Positions 1-7,204 are shown, numbered from the stretch's first letter. The stretch: DNA of 9,985 bases from Aquificaceae bacterium (GCA_026983685.1 JALSTO010000216.1:1-9985); one strand, 5' to 3'. Numbers and translations are program-made. The notes: generated by a model not told the origin, from the letters alone.

Positions 1-904
1 TATCGGTAAAATACACTACGACTACCTCGTCCTCGCAACGGGTATTGATTACGACTACTCTCAGTGGGTGGGTGATGACCCCAGAGACATAGAGATAGCC
101 AAGACGAGATACCCCGCAGCTTTTAAACCGGGCGAGGAGCACTTCGCCCTCAAGAGGAAGATAAGGGACTTTGAGGAAGGTAACTTCGTTCTGACTGTCC
201 CGCCGGGACTTGACTACAGGTGCCTGCCCGGTCCCTACGAGAGGGCAACTATGATAGCTTGGTACTTCAAGCAGAACGAGATACCCGGAAAGGTCATACT
301 CCTTGACCCCCACAACGACCCGCCTGTCAAGGCGGAGGGCTTCCACAAGGCTTGGAACGAGTTCGTCAAGGGCTATATTGAGTATTACCCCCAGACCGAG
401 ATAAAGCACGTGGACTTTGGAAAGAAGAGGATATCCACAAACCTCGGGGACTTTGACTTTGACGACCTGAACCTCTACCCGAGATGTAAGTCCGCACCCC
501 TCGTTTACAAGGCTGGTCTCGTTCCCAAGGGCGACAGATGGCCTGCTCTCAGATGGCCCTGGTACATGTCCAAGGCGGACGAGAGGATATTCTGCACCGG
601 AGATGCAAGGAACCATCCCTTCTCCAAGAGTGGAAACACTGCAAACTCCGAAGCCCACATAGTTGCGGAGCTGATAGTCAACCTTGCCCATGGCAAGAGC
701 ATGGATTACAGACCTCCTAGGACCCTGTGTTACTCCGGAGTTGATAAAGGTAAGGCTGTGTGGGTTGACCTTACCTACAAGTACGATCCCAAGAAGAACT
801 CCTTTGCCTTCCACAACGTCAAGATGGATAACACACCCTCAAGGAAGAACTGGCAGGCTTACCTTGAGTGGGCGAGGGCTATGTACAGGGATATGTTCTC
901 CTGA
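1..904 (+). CDS. fccB: Flavocytochrome c sulfide dehydrogenase flavoprotein subunit-like (5' partial)
   Basis: FAD protein of the FccB/SoxF branch of the pyridine nucleotide-disulfide oxidoreductases, which oxidises sulfide and passes electrons to a c-type cytochrome, usually in the periplasm. Only the C-terminal 300 residues are present; the first full codon is at 2 and the N-terminal Rossmann motif and any signal peptide lie upstream. The fragment opens near the conserved ATGIDYD segment. The stretch RCLPGPYERA carries the first redox cysteine (codon 221-223) and LCYSG the second (codon 728-730), matching the FCSD disulfide that contacts the flavin. FCTGDA (codons at 593-610) is the second FAD-binding GD motif, and SKSGNTANSEA matches the family's following helix. 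The tail after the second Cys fits the FCSD flavin-binding C-terminal domain. No cytochrome subunit gene follows, so a partner must be upstream or elsewhere. A sulfide:quinone reductase is the main alternative, but the Cys contexts favour FCSD. Confidence 0.85.
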   Translation, partial: IGKIHYDYLVLATGIDYDYSQWVGDDPRDIEIAKTRYPAAFKPGEEHFALKRKIRDFEEGNFVLTVPPGLDYRCLPGPYERATMIAWYFKQNEIPGKVILLDPHNDPPVKAEGFHKAWNEFVKGYIEYYPQTEIKHVDFGKKRISTNLGDFDFDDLNLYPRCKSAPLVYKAGLVPKGDRWPALRWPWYMSKADERIFCTGDARNHPFSKSGNTANSEAHIVAELIVNLAHGKSMDYRPPRTLCYSGVDKGKAVWVDLTYKYDPKKNSFAFHNVKMDNTPSRKNWQAYLEWARAMYRDMFS

Positions 905-910
905 TAAAAA

Positions 911-943
911 GGGGGCGGTATCCCCACTGCCCCTCCCCTCCCT
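911..943 (+). terminator. Possible terminator hairpin after fccB-like gene
   Basis: Seven nucleotides after the stop, the arm 911-919 (GGGGGCGGT) can pair with 926-934 (ACTGCCCCT) using two G:T wobbles, leaving a 6-nt loop. Five A residues (906-910) precede it. The downstream tract is pyrimidine-rich and ends in TTT at 942-944 rather than a clean T-run, so termination may be weak or need a factor. It lies between two genes whose functions look unrelated, which fits a transcript boundary. Confidence 0.5.
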
Positions 944-950
944 TTAGCTT

Positions 951-956
951 TAAAAT
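951..956 (+). promoter_or_regulatory. Possible -10 box upstream of nitrilase-family gene
   Basis: TAAAAT matches the sigma-70 -10 consensus at 5 of 6 positions and lies 9 nt before the GTG start, so the transcript would have almost no leader. This agrees with the lack of a Shine-Dalgarno sequence. I see no convincing -35 at 16-18 nt upstream (the region is C-rich), so this is weak. Confidence 0.3.
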
Positions 957-965
957 ATCCTTCTT

Positions 966-1712
966 GTGAATGTCAGGCTCGCTACCCTTCAGTTCTCAAT
1001 AACAGAAAACATAGAGCTTAACTACGAAAAGGTTGAGAGGCTTTTAAGCTCCGCTCCAGAAAGCAGTCTTGTTCTATTGCCAGAGATGTTCTTCTGCGGG
1101 TTTGACTACGAGAGGCTGGAGGAGTTCTCACGCCTGAGCGAGTATATGGTGGAAAAGCTGAGACTCGTATCGGAGAAGAGGTCTCTTATCCTCTGCGGAA
1201 CGGTTCCCGAAAGGACCGAGGAAGGAATAAAAAACACAGCCTTTCTGATAGAAAAGGGAAAAATAAAGGGAAAAAGGAGCAAGGTAAAGCTCTTTTCCCC
1301 CTTTGAAGAGGACAGATACTTTGTTCCCGGGGAGGAGAACCCTGTTTTTGATACGGACTTCGGAAGGATAGGAATTCTGATATGCTTTGAGCTCCGATTC
1401 ACCGATATGGTGCTTGAACTCAAGAAGAAGAACATAGACATACTGCTCGTACCTGCCCAGTGGGGGTACAGCAGAAGGGAACACCTGAGGGTTCTTTCCC
1501 AAGCAAGGGCTATAGAGCTTCAGAGCTACGTCCTTGTGGCGGACACGTGGGGAGAGTTTAAAGGGACCCACTTCGCGGGTATGAGCGGGATATACTCTCC
1601 CTGGGGTGAGGTCCTCGCCTTCTCGGAGAAGGGAGACACGATTCTTCAAGCTGAAGCGGACCTAAAGCAGGTAAGGGAGGTGAGGGAGAGGATACCCGTA
1701 GAGCTGGATTAA
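966..1712 (+). CDS. Nitrilase-superfamily carbon-nitrogen hydrolase (amidase-like)
   Basis: A 248-residue, single-domain C-N hydrolase, normal length for the branch that includes omega-amidases (YafV/NIT2-like). The catalytic triad is visible: Glu40 in LLPEMFF, Lys106 in RSKVKLF and Cys140 in LICFELRF. The usual Lys-x-His-Leu-Phe after the catalytic lysine here reads Lys-x-Lys-Leu-Phe. There is no signal peptide, so it should be cytoplasmic. The likely chemistry is hydrolysis of a linear amide to acid and ammonia; the substrate cannot be read from the sequence. An omega-amidase removing alpha-ketoglutaramate or alpha-ketosuccinamate is a reasonable guess, and it sits beside an aminotransferase gene. 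The start is GTG at 966 with no Shine-Dalgarno match. The stop is 10 nt before argD, suggesting co-transcription. Confidence 0.85.
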   Translation: MNVRLATLQFSITENIELNYEKVERLLSSAPESSLVLLPEMFFCGFDYERLEEFSRLSEYMVEKLRLVSEKRSLILCGTVPERTEEGIKNTAFLIEKGKIKGKRSKVKLFSPFEEDRYFVPGEENPVFDTDFGRIGILICFELRFTDMVLELKKKNIDILLVPAQWGYSRREHLRVLSQARAIELQSYVLVADTWGEFKGTHFAGMSGIYSPWGEVLAFSEKGDTILQAEADLKQVREVRERIPVELD

Positions 1713-1722
1713 GATATTCTTC

Positions 1723-2862
1723 ATGTACCTCATAGAGAACTATGCACGTCTGCCTGTAAGGTTTGTCAGAGGAGAGGGAGTTTACCTTTACGACGATGAG
1801 GGCAAGAGGTACCTTGATTTCCTCTCGGGTATAGCGGTCTGCTCCCTCGGACACGCCCATCCGAAGCTCACAGAAGCCATATGTAAGCAAGCACGAGAGC
1901 TCATCCACGTATCCAACCTCTTTGAGAACCCATGGCAGGAGGAACTGGCTCGTGAGCTTGTTGGGGAGTTCTGGACAAGGAAGGCAAGGGTCTTCTTCTG
2001 CAACTCGGGAGCGGAGGCAAACGAGACAGCCATAAAGCTCGCAAGAAGGCATTTCAGGAGCAGAGGAGAGGACAGATACAGGCTGATAACCTTCAGGAAG
2101 GGCTTTCACGGGAGGACTTACGGGAGTTTGTCCGCAACTGCACAGGAGAAATTTCATGAGGGCTTTGAGCCTATGCTTGAGGGCTTTGACTATGCGGAGT
2201 TTAACGATATAAGCTCGGTAAAGAAGCTCTTAAGGGAAGACACCGCCGGAGTTATGCTTGAGGTGATTCAGGGAGAGGGCGGTGTGAACGAAGCTGAAGA
2301 GGGATTTCTGAAGGAAGTTCAGAGTTTGTGCAGGGAGGAGGGGCTTCTGCTCATAGTTGATGAGGTGCAGACGGGAATAGGAAGGACGGGGAGGTTTTAC
2401 GGCTACCAGCATTACGGAATAGAGCCTGACATAATAACCCTTGCAAAGGGACTGGGTGGAGGAGTTCCTATAGGGGTGGTTGTGGCGAGGGAGGAGGTTG
2501 CAAACTCCCTAACTCCGGGAACCCACGGCTCAACCTTTGGAGGAAATGCCTTAGCCTGCAGGTCTGCCCTCGTGGTAGTTGAGGAGGTCAGGAAACTGCT
2601 TGTGCGGATTGAAGAGATGGGATATTTCTTGAGAAAGAAACTTGAGGAGCTCAACATAGGAAAGGTCAAGGGCAAGGGTCTCATGCTCGGTGTTGAGACC
2701 GGAAGGGATTGCAGAGGGCTGGTTCTTGAGGCTTTAAAGGAAGGGCTGGTAATAAACTGCACAGCGGGGAGTGTCCTGAGATTTCTTCCCCCGCTCATAG
2801 TGGAGAGAGAACATATAGAGGAGGCTACCGATATTCTCAAGAGGGTTGTTCGGAAACTATAA
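1723..2862 (+). CDS. argD: Acetylornithine aminotransferase
   Basis: A 379-residue class-III PLP aminotransferase of the usual ArgD length. ArgD converts N-acetylglutamate semialdehyde and glutamate to N-acetylornithine and 2-oxoglutarate in arginine synthesis; many bacterial ArgD enzymes also serve the succinyldiaminopimelate step of lysine synthesis. The N-terminus (DFLSGIAVCSLGHAHPKL) is characteristic. NSGAEAN at 94-100 binds the PLP phosphate, Asp213 in VDEVQTGIGRTG pairs with the pyridine nitrogen, Lys242 in LAKGLGGG is the Schiff-base lysine, and THGSTFGGNALAC at 267-279 closes the site. The ATG at 1723 fits the family N-terminus although no Shine-Dalgarno is evident, so translation may depend on the upstream gene 10 nt away. 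The first arginine-pathway enzyme, argA, is also in this window but on the other strand. Confusion with a GABA or ornithine aminotransferase is possible but less likely given length and motifs. Confidence 0.92.
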   Translation: MYLIENYARLPVRFVRGEGVYLYDDEGKRYLDFLSGIAVCSLGHAHPKLTEAICKQARELIHVSNLFENPWQEELARELVGEFWTRKARVFFCNSGAEANETAIKLARRHFRSRGEDRYRLITFRKGFHGRTYGSLSATAQEKFHEGFEPMLEGFDYAEFNDISSVKKLLREDTAGVMLEVIQGEGGVNEAEEGFLKEVQSLCREEGLLLIVDEVQTGIGRTGRFYGYQHYGIEPDIITLAKGLGGGVPIGVVVAREEVANSLTPGTHGSTFGGNALACRSALVVVEEVRKLLVRIEEMGYFLRKKLEELNIGKVKGKGLMLGVETGRDCRGLVLEALKEGLVINCTAGSVLRFLPPLIVEREHIEEATDILKRVVRKL

Positions 2863-3712
2863 CTCTATTCTTGCCGAGACTTTTAGCTCTATACATAGCT
2901 TTGTCCGCTCTGTGGATGGCTTCCATCAGTGAGCCTCGGTAGGGTGCTATGCCTATGCTCACGCTAACTTTGACCTCTGGATGTTCCTCAAAGCTGAGAG
3001 ACTGAACCTTTTCTCTTATTCTATTGGCTATATCCAGGGCTTCCCTCTCACCAACCCTGTGGAGGATAACCACTATCTCCTCGCCTCCGAACCTTATGAC
3101 GTTGTCGTAGGTTCTAACTACCTTTAATACCGCTTCAGCGGTCTTTTTGAGAACCTTATCTCCGAATATATGTCCGTAGGTATCGTTTATCTTTTTGAAG
3201 TCGTCTATGTCAATCATGAGAACGTAGATATCCCTCGCATTCTGGCGGGAGAGCTTCTGCTCCAAGTAGTCAAGAACCCGCCTGTTCTCCAGTCCTGTGA
3301 GCGGGTCTATCAGAGCGAACCGAGGAAGACCCTTTAGTATGTCCGTTCCCGTTATTATCCCGACGAGTATGCCATCCTCATCTATCACCGGAAGGTGCTC
3401 TATGCCCTTCTCCTCAAAAATCCTTATTGCTTCTATCACGGGTTCATCTTCCCTTATCGTTATCAGGCTGTCTTTCTCAAGGATTTCTATAAGCTCCTCA
3501 ATGGGGCTGTCAAGCTTGCTGTGGTATATGGCTGAGATTACGTCCTTGTGAGTGATTATGTTTATAGGCTTACGGGTGAACTTCTCCACCACTATTACAC
3601 TACCCACTCCGTGGGATTCCATTATGTTTATGGCTTCCCTCACCGTGGTGTCCAGCCCGCAAACTATGGGGTTACAGACCATAAGCTCCTTAACGAGAGG
3701 CGAAGAGGTCAA
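2837..3712 (-). CDS. CBS-CBS-GGDEF diguanylate cyclase
   Basis: A 291-residue soluble signalling protein. Two CBS domains (about 5-62 and 75-130) form a Bateman module, which in other proteins binds adenine nucleotides or SAM. A GGDEF domain follows (about 134-288) with DPLTGLENRR at 136-145, metal ligand Asp168 in MIDIDDFKKIND, and the signature GGEEI at 209-213. Glu in place of Asp is compatible with activity. An RxxD inhibitory site (RTYD, 200-203) lies exactly five residues before the signature, so product inhibition by c-di-GMP is expected. There are no membrane segments. The start is TTG at 3712, inside the gcvPA stop (TTGA), with AAGGAG at 3721-3726 eight nt upstream. An in-frame ATG at 3682 has AAGGAG only 3 nt upstream and would cut into CBS1. 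The 3' end overlaps argD, which is convergent, by 26 nt. It probably adjusts c-di-GMP to nucleotide status. Confidence 0.88.
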   Translation of the reverse strand: MTSSPLVKELMVCNPIVCGLDTTVREAINIMESHGVGSVIVVEKFTRKPINIITHKDVISAIYHSKLDSPIEELIEILEKDSLITIREDEPVIEAIRIFEEKGIEHLPVIDEDGILVGIITGTDILKGLPRFALIDPLTGLENRRVLDYLEQKLSRQNARDIYVLMIDIDDFKKINDTYGHIFGDKVLKKTAEAVLKVVRTYDNVIRFGGEEIVVILHRVGEREALDIANRIREKVQSLSFEEHPEVKVSVSIGIAPYRGSLMEAIHRADKAMYRAKSLGKNRVIVSEQPS

Positions 3713-5040
3713 CCCAGTATCTCCTTAAGCTTGTTCACCATGGTGTCTATCTCAGACTTGGTTCTCTTCTCTGTTACCGCAAACAGCAGGACATCTTCAA
3801 GGGAGCTGTAAAACCTACTCAAGGGAATGCCGAGCATAAAACCTTTATCTAATATACCCTTCCACAGGTCTTTTGCACCCCTAACACGGAGGGGGAACTC
3901 CCAGAGATGGTTTCCCTTAAATATCTCCTCAAAGCCCAGTTCTGTAAGTTTTTCTTTGAGGTAGAGCGCCTTTGAAAGGCTCTGAGTGGCCACCTCTCTC
4001 AAGCCCTCCTTTCCGAGCAAGGCTATGTAAAGAAGGTTCATCAGGGCGAGGAGGTTCTGATTCGTGCATATGTTGGAGGTCGCCCGTTCTCTCCTTATGT
4101 GCTGTTCTCTCGTCTGGAGGACGAGTGTAAAAGCTCTCTTACCCTCAATGTCCTCCGCCATACCCACGAGCCTCCCGGGCATCTTCCGAACAAACCTCTC
4201 ACGGGTTGCGAAGAAGCCCACGTAGGGTCCTCCGAAGCTCATGGGAACTCCCAGCTGTTGACCCTCACCCACAACTATGTCCGCCCCGAACTCCCCCGGA
4301 GGCTTTAGAAGGGCAAGGGCTACTGGGTCTGCCACCACAACGAAGGGAACTTCGTAAGTCTTGGCAATCTCTCCCAGTTCTCTGAGAGGCTCTATGTATC
4401 CGAAAAAGTTAGGATACTGCACCGCAAGGGCGTGAACAGAACCTTCCTTAAGGGTGTTCTCCAAACACTCAAGGTCTGTGGTTCCCTCCTTCGTGTAATG
4501 GATTTCCACCACCTTGTCCTCATAGCCCTTAAGGTAGGTTTTTACCACCCGCCTATAGAGGGGGTTAACAGCGGAGGAGAGGACTACCCTGTTGCCCTTT
4601 CCCTTTATGGCACGGGACATGAGAACCGCCTCCGCAAGAGCGGAAGCACCGTCGTACATTGAGGCGTTGGCAACCTCCATTCCTGTGAGTTCACACACAA
4701 GAGTTTGATACTCGTATATAGCCTGCAGTGTTCCCTGAGAGGCTTCCGCTTGGTAGGGCGTGTAAGCGGTAAGGAACTCCCCTCTGCTGACTATGTAGTT
4801 GAGGGCGGAGGGAATTATCCTGTCGTAGCTCCCTCCACCTGCGAAGCAGATGAGTCCCCTGTTTAGGGAAGATAGCTCTCCGAAGTACCTCCTGAGTTCC
4901 TCCTCAGACTTTGGAGTGGGAAGGTCTTTGGGAGGGTTGAGCAGAGAGCCCTCTATGTGGGAAAAGAGCTCCTCAAGGGATCTGAGCCCGAGGCTTGAGA
5001 GGATACGCTGGGTCTCTTCCTCTGAATGGGGTATGTACAT
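3709..5040 (-). CDS. gcvPA: Glycine dehydrogenase (decarboxylating) subunit 1
   Basis: N-terminal half of the split P-protein of the glycine cleavage system (443 residues, normal for GcvPA). The PA/PB complex decarboxylates glycine and loads the aminomethyl group on the lipoyl arm of GcvH. Recognisable segments include FAGGGSYDRIIPSAL (about 67-81), the TPYQAEASQGTLQA and YEYQTLVCELTGMEVANAS region (about 93-126), MYDGASALAEA, and SFGGPYVGFFATRE with the following KMPGRLVG. The PLP lysine is carried by GcvPB, so its absence here is expected. The ATG at 5040 overlaps the gcvH stop by one base (TAATG), preceded by the purine-rich AGAGGAAAGG. gcvPB and gcvT are not in this window; the next gene downstream is a diguanylate cyclase, so those components must be encoded elsewhere. 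Confidence 0.95.
   Translation of the reverse strand: MYIPHSEEETQRILSSLGLRSLEELFSHIEGSLLNPPKDLPTPKSEEELRRYFGELSSLNRGLICFAGGGSYDRIIPSALNYIVSRGEFLTAYTPYQAEASQGTLQAIYEYQTLVCELTGMEVANASMYDGASALAEAVLMSRAIKGKGNRVVLSSAVNPLYRRVVKTYLKGYEDKVVEIHYTKEGTTDLECLENTLKEGSVHALAVQYPNFFGYIEPLRELGEIAKTYEVPFVVVADPVALALLKPPGEFGADIVVGEGQQLGVPMSFGGPYVGFFATRERFVRKMPGRLVGMAEDIEGKRAFTLVLQTREQHIRRERATSNICTNQNLLALMNLLYIALLGKEGLREVATQSLSKALYLKEKLTELGFEEIFKGNHLWEFPLRVRGAKDLWKGILDKGFMLGIPLSRFYSSLEDVLLFAVTEKRTKSEIDTMVNKLKEILG
3721..3726 (-). promoter_or_regulatory. Shine-Dalgarno deciding the TTG start of the CBS-GGDEF gene
   Basis: AAGGAG on the minus strand lies within the last codons of gcvPA, 8 nt before the TTG start at 3712. 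This spacing supports the TTG over the internal ATG at 3682 and suggests translational coupling to gcvPA. Confidence 0.6.
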
Positions 5041-5555
5041 TACCTTTCCTCTTCGTAGCCAAGCTCCTCCTCAGGCAGGCTCTCAAGAGACTCCTCAAGC
5101 CCCTCTACGGGTATCTCCTCTCCCGACTCCTCTCCCTGCTCCTCCTTTATTATCTCCCTGAGGAGCTCCGCGTAGTCCTCAGGAGGCATGAGGTCCTCAA
5201 CCTCTGTTGGGTCCTTCATCTCAAGGATAGCTATCCAGCCCGCATCGTAAGGGTCTTCGTTTATTATGGAGGGGTCGTCAATGAGGTCTTCGTTCACTTC
5301 AATAACCGCACCCGTAACAGGGCTGTATATTGGGGCAACGTTCTTGACGGACTCAACGTTGGCGAGGGTTTCTCCAGCTTCCACCTCCTGCTCCTTTTCG
5401 GGCAGGTCAACATAGACTATGTCGCCGAGCATCTTCTGGGCATAGTCCGTTATGCCCACCTGAGCCTTTCCGTTCCTTATAAAAGCCCACTCGTGGTCTT
5501 TTGTGTAGTATCTGTCTCCCTTGACGAGGTATCCGCCCACCACTATGTCTTCCAT
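5040..5555 (-). CDS. gcvH: Glycine cleavage system H protein with Glu-rich C-terminal tail
   Basis: Lipoyl carrier protein of the glycine cleavage system, shuttling the aminomethyl intermediate between P, T and L proteins. The core shows YTKDHEWA near the N-terminus, VGITDYAQKMLGDIVYVDLP, and the lipoylation site ESVKNVAPIYSPVTG with Lys71 counted from the ATG at 5555. The ATG is chosen because GGAGG at 5564-5568 lies exactly 8 nt upstream. An in-frame TTG at 5570 overlaps that Shine-Dalgarno and would only add five residues. H proteins usually end near residue 130; here about 36 extra residues follow, nearly half of them Glu, with no fold I recognise. The one-base overlap with gcvPA argues for a true glycine cleavage role. 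GcvH-like lipoate-binding proteins of the sHdr sulfur-oxidation system are an alternative family, but no sHdr genes are visible here. Confidence 0.92.
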   Translation of the reverse strand: MEDIVVGGYLVKGDRYYTKDHEWAFIRNGKAQVGITDYAQKMLGDIVYVDLPEKEQEVEAGETLANVESVKNVAPIYSPVTGAVIEVNEDLIDDPSIINEDPYDAGWIAILEMKDPTEVEDLMPPEDYAELLREIIKEEQGEESGEEIPVEGLEESLESLPEEELGYEEER

Positions 5556-5563
5556 CTCCGCAT

Positions 5564-5568
5564 CCTCC
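5564..5568 (-). promoter_or_regulatory. Shine-Dalgarno deciding the gcvH ATG start
   Basis: GGAGG on the minus strand, 8 nt before the ATG at 5555. It lies in the 24-nt gap after midA and overlaps the alternative TTG at 5570, which makes that TTG an unlikely start. Confidence 0.65.
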
Positions 5569-5579
5569 AAACTTTTATT

Positions 5580-6542
5580 TTACAAGTCCTTGCTCTGAAA
5601 GAGAACCTTGAATCTGTCTCCCATGCTTATGAGCATAGTCTTGAGCCTTGAGAGCCTCTCCACTGCCTCGGGACTCTCCTCAAAGCCAAGGCTCTCCAGC
5701 TCACTCAGGAAATGGGGTATGCTGGCGAGGAAGTTCCTCTGGGAATCGTAGAGAAGGGTCTTCAAGCGGAAGTCCTTGCCGTACTCCATCAAAGCAGAGA
5801 AGTTCACCTGAGCGGAGATATCCATGGCTTCCTCTCTGTATATATCGCCACTGATGGAGTGCTTTTTATAACCTAAAACCGTTCCCTCGGGAAAGCGGTG
5901 AATCTCCTCAGAGGTGTAGCCGTAATCTATGACAAGGTGGTAGCCCCTGATGAGAGACTCCGACAGCTCCCTCAGGAGCTCTATGCAATCAAGACATACT
6001 TCAATCCTTTGCTTAAGGGATGCGTATCCCATTCTTTCAAGGAACTCCTTCACCCTCTCATTCTCAAGGCTCAGCCACACCTCCTCACCTTCCTCATTTA
6101 TGTAAAGCTCTCTGCCCTCCTTCACCACATGAACAGGAAGGGCATCGTAGAACTCGTTGGAAAGGATCACCCCTTCTATCTTCGGAAATCGGGAGATCCA
6201 CTCTACATTCTCAAAGTCCCTGAGGACCTTCCTCTGCCTATCTATGAGGGAGGGGCTCATCTCGTATATGAAGTACCTCAGCCTTCTGAAAAGGTCCGGA
6301 TCCCTCTGTCTGTAGTAGGAGAGTATATCCCTCGCCATAAGCCCTCTGCCTGCACCCAGTTCAAGTATGGCTGGCTCTTCAAACTCCCTGAGCCTGTGAT
6401 ACAGAAAGTCCGCTATAGCCTCACCGAACACCCTATCAAGCTCCGGAGCGGTAAAGAAGTCTCCTCCCGCTGAGAACTTTTCCCTCGGAGAGCAGTAGTA
6501 CTCCCTTACCTTCTCCTCCATGAAATCTCTGAAGCTCTTCAT
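5580..6542 (-). CDS. midA: MidA/NDUFAF7-family SAM-dependent methyltransferase
   Basis: A 320-residue class-I SAM methyltransferase of the MidA family (DUF185/COG1565). The eukaryotic member NDUFAF7 dimethylates an arginine of the Complex I subunit NDUFS2; bacterial members are presumed to act on a similar protein target. Visible motifs are GGDFFTAPEL at 26-35, the SAM-binding motif I LELGAGRGLM at 60-69, acidic Glu94 in FIYEMS, SNEFYDALPVHVV at 128-140, VIDYGY at 204-209 and DISAQVNFSAL at 241-251, all family hallmarks. It is slightly short because the region before FTAPEL is compact. There are no membrane segments, so it is cytoplasmic. The ATG overlaps the lolD stop (ATGA), with GGGAGG 11 nt upstream, so it is translationally coupled to lolD. 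It ends 24 nt before gcvH. No Complex I genes are adjacent. The family call is firm; the substrate is inference. Confidence 0.85.
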   Translation of the reverse strand: MKSFRDFMEEKVREYYCSPREKFSAGGDFFTAPELDRVFGEAIADFLYHRLREFEEPAILELGAGRGLMARDILSYYRQRDPDLFRRLRYFIYEMSPSLIDRQRKVLRDFENVEWISRFPKIEGVILSNEFYDALPVHVVKEGRELYINEEGEEVWLSLENERVKEFLERMGYASLKQRIEVCLDCIELLRELSESLIRGYHLVIDYGYTSEEIHRFPEGTVLGYKKHSISGDIYREEAMDISAQVNFSALMEYGKDFRLKTLLYDSQRNFLASIPHFLSELESLGFEESPEAVERLSRLKTMLISMGDRFKVLFQSKDL

Positions 6543-7204
6543 GATGAGATGATCCTCCCGTCCTTCATTTCAAGAACCCTGTGGCTCCTCTTCGCAAGGT
6601 ACTCCTCATGGGTCACCATAACGAGGGTAATTCCTTCAGCGTTCAGGTCTAAGAATATATCCATTACAACCTCCGTATTTCTGGAATCAAGGTTTCCCGT
6701 GGGTTCGTCCGCAAGTATGAGAAGGGGACTGTTGGCAAGAGCCCTCGCTATAGCTACCCTCTGCATCTCGCCTCCCGAGAGCTGGTAAGGTCTCCTCTCC
6801 TCCTTTCCAGCCAGACCTACCTTTCGGAGGAGCTCCCTACCTCTCTCCTTAGCTTCTTCGGAGGATATCCCCGCCTTGAGCATAGGGACCATCACGTTCT
6901 CCAAGGCTGTGAACTCGGGGAGCAGGTAGTGAAACTGAAATATAAAGCCGATCTTCCCATTCCTTATCCTTGAGAGGTATTCTTCTCGGGAGAACTCTAT
7001 CCTCTCGCCCTCAAAGAGGACCTCCCCGAATGTAGGCTTGTCTATAAGCCCCATTATGTAGAGCAGGGAGCTCTTTCCCGAGCCGGAGGCTCCCACAATG
7101 CTTAGAAACTCTCCCTTCCTGACCTCAAGGTTTATATCCTTCAGGATATCCTCACCGTCTATCCGCTTGAAAACTTTCCTCAAGGCAACCACCGGAGCTT
7201 CCAT
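6539..7204 (-). CDS. lolD: Lipoprotein-release ABC transporter ATP-binding protein (LolD)
   Basis: ATPase of the LolCDE/MacB-like ABC family, powering release of outer-membrane lipoproteins from the inner membrane. Counting from the ATG at 7204 (221 residues): Walker A GASGSGKSS at 38-46, Q-loop Gln90, signature LSGGEMQR at 142-149, Walker B LLILADE at 161-167, D-loop GNLDS and switch His199 in VTHEE. The segment FQFHYLLPEFTALENV after the Q-loop is diagnostic of LolD. A TTG at 7213 would add three residues, but the ATG fits better; neither has a strong Shine-Dalgarno. The start overlaps the 3' end of argA by 53 nt in another frame, and the stop overlaps the midA start (ATGA). No LolC/LolE permease gene is adjacent. 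FtsE is the main alternative, but the LolD-type loop argues against it. Confidence 0.88.
   Translation of the reverse strand: MEAPVVALRKVFKRIDGEDILKDINLEVRKGEFLSIVGASGSGKSSLLYIMGLIDKPTFGEVLFEGERIEFSREEYLSRIRNGKIGFIFQFHYLLPEFTALENVMVPMLKAGISSEEAKERGRELLRKVGLAGKEERRPYQLSGGEMQRVAIARALANSPLLILADEPTGNLDSRNTEVVMDIFLDLNAEGITLVMVTHEEYLAKRSHRVLEMKDGRIISS

Noticed and set aside
1558..2157. 199-codon minus-strand open frame across the nitrilase/argD junction
   Set aside because: Covers two clear genes on the other strand and has no recognisable domain.
5043..5200. CTCCTC-rich tract resembling a simple repeat
   Set aside because: It is the complement of runs of GAG/GAA codons in the GcvH acidic tail; no fixed repeat unit.
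4995..5651. 218-codon plus-strand open frame over gcvH and the gcvPA start
   Set aside because: Antisense to gcvH, whose lipoyl motif is unmistakable; the translation is a Leu/Val-rich shadow of the Glu-rich coding strand.
5898..6473. 191-codon plus-strand open frame
   Set aside because: Antisense shadow of midA, which shows all its family motifs.
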